Below are positions 1 through 5,761 of a DNA stretch of 7,608 nt, one piece after another. The position numbers and the translations under genes are program-made. The stretch's first letter is position 1; each line of letters opens with the position of its first letter. The notes below the pieces were generated by a model that did no database searches, had not been told where the DNA came from, and was given only the letters and a program-made list of their open reading frames with translations. The stretch comes from Clostridia bacterium (lineage in GTDB: Bacteria > Bacillota > Clostridia > Oscillospirales > Acutalibacteraceae): NCBI GenBank assembly GCA_017442445.1, contig JAFRZS010000054.1, positions 1 through 7,608 of the forward strand, read 5' to 3'.

Positions 1-1
1 A

Positions 2-409
2 GACGAATATGAACTATTAGTAAAACCCCGCGATATGTTTTTAAATGTTCATATTGCTACAAATGCTGACTTATCAAAAGAAGCCTGTGATTCAAGCTAT
101 AAAAAAGCTAAAGAAGTTTTCAGACTATGTTTTCCTGAACACGATTTCAAAGGTTTCAGATGTCGCTCATGGTTGCTGTCTTCGGAGCTCGACGGCATAT
201 TAAAACCAACCTCAAATATTCTCAGATTCAAAAGCGAATATAACACTTATCCTCTCAAAACAGAAGGTAACGATATTTTCAATTTTGTTTTCAACAGAAC
301 ATTTGATAACTATAACGATATTCCGGAAGACACATCTTTACAAAGAGGAATTAAACAGATATATCTTTCAGGAAAATACATTTACGAATACGGCGGTATC
401 AGATTATGA
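2..409 (+). CDS. Acyltransferase-domain (GNAT-like) protein, 3' part only
   Basis: This is the C-terminal 135 codons of a gene that starts before the window. The reading frame is open from base 2 with no stop, so the Met at 35 is internal and not the start. From memory, the layout matches the C-terminal domain of clostridial 'acyltransferase domain-containing' proteins (GNAT_C / DUF5596 type). The matching segments are a 'NVHIATNADLSKEACDSS' stretch, then 'CFPEHDFKGFRCRSWLLSSEL', then 'SNILRF', and near the end 'DTSLQRGIKQIYLSG'. The spacing of the SWLL, SNI-F and TSLQR segments is the main clue. No signal peptide or membrane segment is visible in this part. Substrate and reaction are unknown. 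The gene ends three bases before a strong hairpin shared with the converging spoIVA. The N-terminal half and promoter lie outside the window, so the family call rests on this domain alone. Confidence 0.62.
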   Translation, partial: DEYELLVKPRDMFLNVHIATNADLSKEACDSSYKKAKEVFRLCFPEHDFKGFRCRSWLLSSELDGILKPTSNILRFKSEYNTYPLKTEGNDIFNFVFNRTFDNYNDIPEDTSLQRGIKQIYLSGKYIYEYGGIRL

Positions 410-411
410 GC

Positions 412-439
412 AAAACGGCACCTTTTGGGGTGCCGTTTT
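412..439. terminator. Bidirectional rho-independent terminator
   Basis: An 11-bp perfect stem (412-422 pairs with 429-439) has a 6-base loop, a GGCACC/GGTGCC core, four A on the left and four T on the right. The hairpin therefore has a T tract on whichever strand is read. It lies 3 bases after the stop of the plus-strand acyltransferase gene and 3 bases after the stop of the minus-strand spoIVA, so it can end both converging transcripts. Confidence 0.85.
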
Positions 440-442
440 CAG

Positions 443-1921
443 TTAGAGTATTATGCAGATCAAACCGCTGCAACCTTCGTTTATCACTCTCTCCAATGTT
501 TCCTGAAGCTTCATTCTCGCCTCTGTAGGCATTCTGAAAAGCTTATTATGTAAACCTTCGTTAACAAGCTCATGCAAAGATTTACCGAATATATTTGATT
601 CCCATATGCTTGACGGATTTTCTTCAAACTCCTGTAATAAATATCTGACAAGCTCCTCCGACTGCGACTCAGATCCGACTATCGGTGCAACTTCAGTATT
701 TATATTTGCCTTCATCATATGTATTGAAGGCGCAGAGGCACTGAGTCTGACACCATACTTTCCGCCTTGCTTCATAATTTCAGGCTCATCAAGTGTCAGA
801 TCATCAATCATGGGCATGACTATACCGTAGCCCGTTGCTTCAACCTCATCAAGAGCATCTTTGAAGCGCTTATATTCTTTCATCTTAGATGACATATCAG
901 CAACTGTATTTATTAAATCAGTTTCGTTTTCAATATCAAGACCTGTCTTCTCTGCAAGGATTTTATAAAACAAGCCATCAATCATTTTAACATTTATTTT
1001 TGAGCTTCCGTCACCGAGATTTATATTTTCAACATAAGCATTTTCAACATGTTCGCACGAACAGATATTTTCAATCATGCTTTCAACATCTCTTATATGC
1101 TCAAGTTTTTCTGTAGCGTTTATTATAGATTTCAAAACCGAACTCCTCAACCAATGCTCAGAGGGTAAAGAATTCATCCAATGCGGAAGATTTACTCCGA
1201 TTTCTTTAACAGGAAACTCAAACAAAACGCGTGAAAGTATGTGCTTGATTTCTTTTTCATCAAGTTCAAGACAGTTTACCGGTAATACCGGAACCTTGTA
1301 TTTTTCCGAAAGCATTTTTGCTTCTGCGCGTACACTTTCTGCATCAGGGTCAACACAGTTCATAAGCACTATAAACGGTTTGTTGAGTTCCTTAAGCTCA
1401 TTTACAACCCTTTCTTCCGCCTCCATATACTCATGTCGAGGAATTTCACTGATACTTCCGTCCGTTGTAATAACAAGACCTATCGTTGAGTGTTCGCTTA
1501 TAACCTTCTTTGTCCCGATTTCCGCCGCCATATTAAACGGTATTTCCTTATCATACCACGGAGTTTTTACCATTCTTGGCTGATCGTTTTCAATATACCC
1601 CAAAGAACTCGGAACAATGTACCCTACGCAGTCAATCATTCTTACTTTTAAACTTGCGTTACCCGGTAAATTTATCTCAACAGCATTTTCGGGTATAAAT
1701 TTAGGCTCTGTTGTCATTATTGTTCTGCCTGCAGAAGACTGGGGCATCTCGTCTGTTGCCCTCTCCCTTGAATAATCGCTTTCAATATTTGGAATAACCA
1801 GAGTATCCATAAATTTTTTAATAAACGACGACTTACCTGTCCTTACAGGTCCTACTACACCAATATAAATATCTCCCTGAGTCCTCCGGGCAATATCGGA
1901 ATAAATATTTCTTTCTTCCAT
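443..1921 (-). CDS. spoIVA: Stage IV sporulation protein A (coat basement-layer ATPase)
   Basis: SpoIVA is the mother-cell ATPase that polymerises on the outer forespore membrane. It forms the basement layer on which the spore coat, and indirectly the cortex, are built. The 492 residues match the Bacillus subtilis protein (also about 492 aa) along the whole length, as I recall that sequence. The Walker A motif is GPVRTGKS (24-31, Lys30). A sensor-like IMTTEPKF segment follows at 68-75, and the switch/Walker B segment is MIDCVGY (95-101, Asp97). 'TPWYDKEIPF', 'EIGTKKVI' and 'EHSTIGLVITTDG' lie within 120-155. The middle and C-terminal domains hold 'TGYGIVMP', 'LDEPEI' and 'SIHMMK', and the end is LICIIL. 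In B. subtilis the C-terminal tip contacts SpoVM. Oddities are NCVD at 188-191 in the G4 position and two cysteines (484, 489) at the C-terminus. The start is fixed by AAGGAGAGG about 6 bases upstream. A sigma-E-type promoter precedes it. Confidence 0.98.
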   Translation of the reverse strand: MEERNIYSDIARRTQGDIYIGVVGPVRTGKSSFIKKFMDTLVIPNIESDYSRERATDEMPQSSAGRTIMTTEPKFIPENAVEINLPGNASLKVRMIDCVGYIVPSSLGYIENDQPRMVKTPWYDKEIPFNMAAEIGTKKVISEHSTIGLVITTDGSISEIPRHEYMEAEERVVNELKELNKPFIVLMNCVDPDAESVRAEAKMLSEKYKVPVLPVNCLELDEKEIKHILSRVLFEFPVKEIGVNLPHWMNSLPSEHWLRSSVLKSIINATEKLEHIRDVESMIENICSCEHVENAYVENINLGDGSSKINVKMIDGLFYKILAEKTGLDIENETDLINTVADMSSKMKEYKRFKDALDEVEATGYGIVMPMIDDLTLDEPEIMKQGGKYGVRLSASAPSIHMMKANINTEVAPIVGSESQSEELVRYLLQEFEENPSSIWESNIFGKSLHELVNEGLHNKLFRMPTEARMKLQETLERVINEGCSGLICIIL

Positions 1922-1953
1922 GCTTATCCTCTCCTTTTCATAACTTCTATCAA

Positions 1954-1982
1954 ACTATATGCAACCTGTCCGTAAAGTATGA
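1954..1982 (-). promoter_or_regulatory. Sigma-E-type promoter of spoIVA
   Basis: Read on the minus strand, TCATACT (1976-1982) is followed after 14 bases by CATATAGT (1954-1961). The known sigma-E pattern is roughly TCATATT, 13-15 bases, CATACAAT; each element here differs by one or two bases. Predicted transcription starts about 25 bases before the ribosome binding site. spoIVA is a classic sigma-E target in the mother cell of spore formers, so position and gene agree. No sigma-A-like promoter was seen in the same gap. Confidence 0.83.
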
Positions 1983-1997
1983 CAAAAGTGAGGATAC

Positions 1998-2034
1998 AAA
2001 AAGACCACATCAACATTTCTGCTGATATGGTCTT
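1998..2034 (-). terminator. Rho-independent terminator of the phosphofructokinase gene
   Basis: On the minus strand a 14-bp stem (2021-2034 pairs with 2001-2014, including two G-U pairs) closes a 6-base loop and runs into TTTTT. It begins 12 bases after the phosphofructokinase stop codon and ends 15 bases before the -35 of the spoIVA promoter. It therefore insulates the sporulation gene from glycolytic transcription. Confidence 0.9.
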
Positions 2035-2046
2035 ACTCGTTTTAAA

Positions 2047-3225
2047 TTATTTTTTATCTTTAAAAGAAATCAACTTCGGAAGCGGAGAACCAAGAAGCGG
2101 TCTGCACCAGTCAATAAATTCCTGAGTTACGCCGTTACCTGCTTCGTTGATATATTCCTTCGGGAATTCACGCTCAAAGAGCATAACATCTTTGATGTCA
2201 ATGAGTATGTATTCAACTTCGTAAGGATCAGTTGAAAGTCTTTTGATACCGACCATCTTACCGCTTGTACCCTTAACAACTTCTTCAACTGCTCTTGCAC
2301 CGACAGCAATAGCTTCATCACGGTCAGATTCTGACTGATAAGCAATTGAAGCACGGCTGAACATACCTGCTTTTTCGTTTCTTACTTTATAACCGATTTC
2401 ATCTTCAATGAGCTTTTTGAGAGCAGGAGCAGCATCACCGTATTTTGTTCTGCCGTCTGCACCTACAATTGCAGGAGCAACAAATGTGCCGTCATCAAAC
2501 TTAGCACCTTCACTGACAACAACAACGCCTGATTTTTTCTCAGCGATAAGTCGTCTGACTTCATCAAGGAAGCCTTCCTTTGAGAAGGGAGCTTCGGGAA
2601 GATAAATGAGATCAGGACCGCCGATACCTGCATCAACAGCAAGTGCTGCAGCAGCTGCAACCCAACCTGCACTGCGTCCCATAGCTTCAACAACTACGAT
2701 GTGTGCGGGCATAGCCTTAACATCAGCGCAGATTTCTGAAACTGACTGAGCCATAAATCTTGCAGCACTACCGTAACCGGGAGCATGGTCTGTAACAGCG
2801 ATATCGTTATCCATTGTCTTCGGGATACCCATTACGGAAATACCTGCTTCAAGACACTCGTTGTAAATCTTACCGCAAGTATCCATTGTACCGTTACCGC
2901 CGTTAAGAACAACATATTTGATACCGAGTTCTTTAAAGAGAACTACCATCTGCTTGTAATCTTCAGGTTCAAGATGGTCGCGTGATGTACCGATCGCTGA
3001 ACCGGGAGTAGTTTTTAAAAGTTCAATTTCTTCATCAGAAAGTGATTCAATATCAATTAAATCACCGTTAAGAAAACCGCCTGTACCACCGCAAGCAGCG
3101 TAGATTTTGCCGATATCAGCACCTTCAGCCTTCATTTTCTTTGCCTGAGTGATTGCACCGTACAAAGAAGAATTGATAACAGCGGTTGCTCCGCCGCCAT
3201 GGAAAAAAATCATATTATTTGACAT
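2047..3225 (-). CDS. pfk: Phosphofructokinase family protein (ATP- or PPi-dependent)
   Basis: The enzyme phosphorylates fructose 6-phosphate to fructose 1,6-bisphosphate in glycolysis, in the cytoplasm; PPi-using members are reversible. Numbering starts at the preferred Met (392 aa). The phosphate-binding segment FHGGGATAVINSSL is near residues 7-20. GGNGTMDT is at 109-116. The catalytic segment is PKTMDNDI (135-142, with the two Asp that carry catalysis and Mg). The sugar-phosphate segment EAMGRSAGW is at 180-188. Lys136 in PKT is typical of PPi enzymes, whereas Gly112 in GGNG is typical of ATP enzymes, so the donor is not settled. I chose the start at 3225 because GGGG at 3234-3237 lies 8 bases upstream and homologues begin just before the GGG loop. 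An in-frame ATG at 3249 would add 8 residues but lacks a ribosome binding site. The gene has its own promoter and terminator. Length is between short ATP-PFKs (about 320 aa) and long PPi-PFKs. Confidence 0.95.
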   Translation of the reverse strand: MSNNMIFFHGGGATAVINSSLYGAITQAKKMKAEGADIGKIYAACGGTGGFLNGDLIDIESLSDEEIELLKTTPGSAIGTSRDHLEPEDYKQMVVLFKELGIKYVVLNGGNGTMDTCGKIYNECLEAGISVMGIPKTMDNDIAVTDHAPGYGSAARFMAQSVSEICADVKAMPAHIVVVEAMGRSAGWVAAAAALAVDAGIGGPDLIYLPEAPFSKEGFLDEVRRLIAEKKSGVVVVSEGAKFDDGTFVAPAIVGADGRTKYGDAAPALKKLIEDEIGYKVRNEKAGMFSRASIAYQSESDRDEAIAVGARAVEEVVKGTSGKMVGIKRLSTDPYEVEYILIDIKDVMLFEREFPKEYINEAGNGVTQEFIDWCRPLLGSPLPKLISFKDKK

Positions 3226-3233
3226 TTCTATTA

Positions 3234-3237
3234 CCCC
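3234..3237 (-). promoter_or_regulatory. Ribosome binding site that decides the phosphofructokinase start
   Basis: GGGG(T) on the minus strand lies 8 bases before the ATG at 3223-3225. The in-frame ATG at 3247-3249 has no purine-rich sequence before it, and a stem-loop sits a few bases upstream of it. The downstream ATG is therefore the better start. Confidence 0.6.
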
Positions 3238-3253
3238 ATATAGCAACATAGAT

Positions 3254-3280
3254 TTCAGGACACCCTTCCGGTGCCCTGAG
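3254..3280 (-). promoter_or_regulatory. Stem-loop in the phosphofructokinase mRNA leader
   Basis: A 10-bp stem (3255-3264 with 3270-3279, one G-U pair, extendable by one further wobble pair) closes a 5-base loop. It would begin only about 6 bases after the predicted transcription start and ends about 30 bases before the preferred ATG. No T tract follows on either strand, so it is not a terminator. A 5' mRNA-stabilising hairpin is a reasonable inference. It does not contain the ribosome binding site. Confidence 0.55.
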
Positions 3281-3292
3281 TTTGACTAGTAA

Positions 3293-3321
3293 ATAATACA
3301 ACTATGTCAAGAATTTGTCAA
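3293..3321 (-). promoter_or_regulatory. Sigma-A promoter of the phosphofructokinase gene
   Basis: On the minus strand a perfect -35 TTGACA (3316-3321) is followed, 17 bases later, by TATTAT (3293-3298), one base from the TATAAT consensus. A second TTGACA lies 11 bases downstream (3305-3310), inside the spacer, without a matching -10. Predicted transcription starts near 3286. The quality of the promoter fits a strongly expressed glycolytic gene. Confidence 0.88.
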
Positions 3322-3359
3322 CCAAAAATAAACATTTTTTTACATATTTCTGCCAAAAT
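3322..3359 (-). other. AT-rich gap after the DUF1846 gene, no clear terminator
   Basis: Between the DUF1846 stop codon and the phosphofructokinase promoter the sequence is very AT-rich with A and T runs, but I find no stable hairpin followed by a T tract. Some read-through from the EEP-DUF1846 operon into the phosphofructokinase gene is therefore possible, since all three genes run in the same direction. Confidence 0.4.
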
Positions 3360-4844
3360 TTATTTATGATACAGTTTATTGGTCTGATATTTCGGTTCAT
3401 AAGTAATATTTATACCAAGTTTTTTAAACATCTGCTCGTCCACTTTTGAAAGTATAACTGTTGAATGTGCATCACAGCCTTTGAGCTTTTTCAATTGCAT
3501 CATAGCCTGCTTTGCCAACGGGTTTGATTCTCCTGCAATTGAAAGAGCAATAAGAACCTCGTCTGAATGAAGTCGCGGATTTTTATTACCCATATATGTT
3601 ACTTTAAGCTCCTGAACGGGTTCTATGATTGCGGGTGAGATTAACAATGTTTCTTCAGGAATATTTCCGAGATACTTTAAAGCATTAAGCAAAAGTGCCG
3701 CAGAAGCACCTAAAAGCGAAGAAGTTTTTCCCGTAACAATCTTTCCGTCCGGTAATTCCATTGAGAGTGCGGGCAAACCTGTTTCATCAGCTTTTTTAAG
3801 TGCAGGTTCAACAACCACTCTATCCTTCGGTTTGATTCCGAGCTGATTCATAATAAGCTCAATTTTATATACCTCAGAGTTATCACCGAGACCCTGTCTT
3901 ACAGAGCATAACGAATTATAATAACGCCTGATAATCTCCTGATTTGACGCATGACGCACAGCCTCGTCATCAAATATACAGTAACCTGCCATATTTACAC
4001 CCATATCAGTAGGACTCTTATAAGGTGATGTACCGAGTATTTTCTCAAACATTGTGTTGAGAACCGGGAAAATTTCAATATCTCTGTTATAATTGACACT
4101 CTTCTCGTTATAAGCTTCAAGATGGAACGGGTCAATCATATTTACATCATCAAGATCAGCTGTAGCTGCCTCATACGCAAGATTTACAGGGTGCTTCAAT
4201 GGTAAATTCCATACAGGGAATGTTTCAAATTTAGCATAACCTGAACGGATACCCATTTTAAATTCATGATAAATCTGTGAAAGACATACGGCCATCTTAC
4301 CGCTTCCGGGACCGGGTGCCGTAACAACCACCAAGGAGCGTTCAGTTTCAATATAATCATTCTTGCCGTATCCGTCATCACTGACGATAAGCTGAATGTT
4401 AGCAGGATAATCAGCAATCGGATAGTGCTTATAAACTTTAATACCTAAGGCAGTAAGACGCTTCTGGAATAATACAGCTGTAGGCTGTTCTCTGTACTGA
4501 GTGATAACAACACTGCTTACAAAAAGACCTTTGCCTGTAAACGCATCAATCAATCTTAAAACATCAACATCATAAGTTATGCCAAGATCGCCGCGTCTTT
4601 TATTCTTTTCAATATCATTTGCATTGATTACAACTACAACTTCTGCCTGGTCTTTAAGTTCCATGAGCATCTTAACTTTACTGTCAGGCTCAAAACCCGG
4701 TAAGACGCGTGATGCATGATAGTCATCAAAAAGCTTACCGCCAAACTCAAGATAGAGCTTTCCTCCGAAGCTTTCTATTCTGTCACGAATTTCCTGCGAC
4801 TGCATCTGTATATACTTGTCATTATTAAATCCGATCTTATTCAT
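3360..4844 (-). CDS. DUF1846 / UPF0371 family protein, function unknown
   Basis: The 494 residues match the DUF1846 (UPF0371) family end to end as I recall streptococcal members, which are also about 494 aa. Landmarks are 'GGKLYLEFGGKLFDDYHASRV' near 27-47, 'INANDIE' (73-79), 'RRGDLGITYD' (83-92), 'SVVITQY' (111-117), 'VVTAPGPGSGKMA' (173-185), 'FETFPVWNLPLKHPVNLAYE' (206-225), 'DDVNMIDPFH' (232-241), 'TDMGVNMAG' (279-287), 'NPRLHSDE' (422-429) and 'GCDAHSTVIL' (456-465). The Gly-rich APGPGSGKM resembles a phosphate-binding loop but ends in Met instead of Ser/Thr, so it is not a canonical Walker A. No signal peptide or membrane helix is seen, so it is probably cytoplasmic. The start has AGGGG 7 bases upstream. 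The gene follows the EEP gene by 12 bases, which implies one transcript. I know of no established biochemical role; family assignment is very sure. Confidence 0.93.
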   Translation of the reverse strand: MNKIGFNNDKYIQMQSQEIRDRIESFGGKLYLEFGGKLFDDYHASRVLPGFEPDSKVKMLMELKDQAEVVVVINANDIEKNKRRGDLGITYDVDVLRLIDAFTGKGLFVSSVVITQYREQPTAVLFQKRLTALGIKVYKHYPIADYPANIQLIVSDDGYGKNDYIETERSLVVVTAPGPGSGKMAVCLSQIYHEFKMGIRSGYAKFETFPVWNLPLKHPVNLAYEAATADLDDVNMIDPFHLEAYNEKSVNYNRDIEIFPVLNTMFEKILGTSPYKSPTDMGVNMAGYCIFDDEAVRHASNQEIIRRYYNSLCSVRQGLGDNSEVYKIELIMNQLGIKPKDRVVVEPALKKADETGLPALSMELPDGKIVTGKTSSLLGASAALLLNALKYLGNIPEETLLISPAIIEPVQELKVTYMGNKNPRLHSDEVLIALSIAGESNPLAKQAMMQLKKLKGCDAHSTVILSKVDEQMFKKLGINITYEPKYQTNKLYHK

Positions 4845-4856
4845 TTCAATCCCCTG

Positions 4857-5615
4857 TTACTCTAATATAATAGTGGAAACAACTGCATCGTGGTCTGAAA
4901 GGTACATACCCTCTTCAGTAATTTTTCTGACCTTATGTGAATCTTTATATTTCATATTCGTAAAGATATAATCAATTTTTGATTCCGGCTCTTTTCCGAA
5001 AGCGTGATATGTATCTTTTAAATCAAACGTCGCATCAGAAAGACCAATATCACTCTCATAAACTGCATTTACAGGCTCAGAATCAGGTCTGCAATTAAAA
5101 TCACCTGTAATAATTGCCGGAAGCTTGTCCGCCTTTATTTTTTCAAGAATAATTCTAATGCCTTTAAGTCTGGCAGGTACGCCTCTGTAATCAAGATGTG
5201 TATTATAAAATTTAACGGTTTTTGCTGTTTCGAGATGAATCAAAGTTGCTACCGTGCAAATTCTCGGACAATCACCCTGACCTTCAGAAAATCTTGAACC
5301 CGGGATCTCGGGTGTATCTGAAAGCCAGAAGGTATCGCAAGATAACAGATCAAACTTACCTGACTTAAACGCAATATAGGTATGCTCTCCTGTAAAATCA
5401 GCTTCTCTGCCGACACCAACGAAAGAATACTCTTTCATTCCCGATTTAAGACACTCAGCCATCAAAGGCGTTACTTCCTGAAAACCGAAAATGTCAGCAT
5501 CAATTTCTTTGATGCCCTCAAGCAAGAACTCACATCTGTTAAGAAATGAATTAATGCCGTCTTTTTCCGTATGCATTCTTAAATTGAATGATGATACTTT
5601 CATATCCTTCGTCAT
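4857..5615 (-). CDS. Endonuclease/exonuclease/phosphatase (EEP) family protein
   Basis: A metal-dependent phosphoesterase with the DNase I-like EEP fold, 252 aa, no signal peptide, probably cytoplasmic. All catalytic blocks are visible in order: FNLR (Asn11), FQEV (Glu47), NTHLD (138-142, His140), GDFN (171-174, Asp172 and Asn174), KIDYIF (213-218, Asp215) and SDHDAV (240-245, Asp241-His242). The stretches 'VGVGREA', 'TFWLSDTPEIPGS' and 'CPRICTVATL' resemble the short single-domain bacterial subfamily often called EEP-1. The substrate is unknown: nucleic acid, phosphoinositol or sugar phosphate are all possible in this fold. The start at 5615 has GGTGAG about 4 bases upstream. A second ATG four codons in has AAGGA only one base away and is less likely. 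It is the first gene of a two-gene operon with DUF1846 and is divergent from the ThuA-like gene. Confidence 0.92.
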   Translation of the reverse strand: MTKDMKVSSFNLRMHTEKDGINSFLNRCEFLLEGIKEIDADIFGFQEVTPLMAECLKSGMKEYSFVGVGREADFTGEHTYIAFKSGKFDLLSCDTFWLSDTPEIPGSRFSEGQGDCPRICTVATLIHLETAKTVKFYNTHLDYRGVPARLKGIRIILEKIKADKLPAIITGDFNCRPDSEPVNAVYESDIGLSDATFDLKDTYHAFGKEPESKIDYIFTNMKYKDSHKVRKITEEGMYLSDHDAVVSTIILE

Positions 5616-5644
5616 ATTCTCACCGCCAAATTACTCTGTTTAAT

Positions 5645-5674
5645 ATAGTATCACCAAACAGGTCAAAAAGTCAA
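5645..5674 (-). promoter_or_regulatory. Sigma-A promoter of the EEP-DUF1846 operon
   Basis: On the minus strand TTGACT (5669-5674) and TACTAT (5645-5650) are separated by 18 bases, each one or two changes from consensus. The -10 is about 30 bases before the start codon of the EEP gene. It is the only convincing minus-strand promoter in the divergent gap. Confidence 0.72.
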
Positions 5675-5711
5675 TTATTAATTGGAATTTTTATCAAAAA
5701 ACCTTGACTTT
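5667..5711. repeat. Inverted repeats between the divergent promoters (possible operator)
   Basis: Two nested symmetries occupy the centre of the divergent region. AAAGTCAA (5667-5674) is mirrored by TTGACTTT (5704-5711), an 8-bp perfect inverted repeat that contains both -35 boxes. Inside it, CAATTA-T-TAATTG (5672-5684) is a 6+6 perfect palindrome overlapping the minus-strand -35. A dimeric regulator could bind the inner palindrome, but part of the outer symmetry follows simply from two similar -35 boxes facing apart, and the region is AT-rich. Confidence 0.35.
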
Positions 5712-5732
5712 AATTTCTCAGGGTATTAGAAT
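5704..5732 (+). promoter_or_regulatory. Sigma-A promoter of the thuA-like operon
   Basis: TTGACT (5704-5709) and TAGAAT (5727-5732) are separated by 17 bases, each one base from consensus. Transcription would start near 5739, just before the strong AGGAGGT ribosome binding site (5748-5754), giving a very short leader. No catabolite-repression (cre) box was recognised nearby. Confidence 0.82.
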
Positions 5733-5761
5733 AAAAAAAACTGACTTAGGAGGTCTTTTAA

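Noticed and set aside
606..830. Plus-strand open frame of 74 codons inside spoIVA
   Set aside because: Complementary shadow of the conserved C-terminal domain of SpoIVA, without its own start signals.
1077..1583. Open frame of 168 codons on the plus strand inside spoIVA
   Set aside because: It lies antisense to a full-length, well-conserved spoIVA. Its protein is Ser/Thr/Ile-rich with no family resemblance, and no ribosome binding site was found.
1923..1940. Five-codon mini-frame (M-K-R-R-G-stop) on the minus strand over the spoIVA ribosome binding site
   Set aside because: It arises from the purine-rich AAGGAGAGG itself and has no ribosome binding site of its own. Chance is the simplest reading.
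3225..3249. Eight-residue N-terminal extension of the phosphofructokinase
   Set aside because: The ATG at 3249 has no ribosome binding site and sits right after a stem-loop. It is kept only as an alternative start.
3254..3280. Hairpin before the phosphofructokinase gene as a terminator of the DUF1846 operon or an attenuator
   Set aside because: No T tract follows on either strand, no alternative pairing was found, and it lies downstream of the phosphofructokinase promoter.
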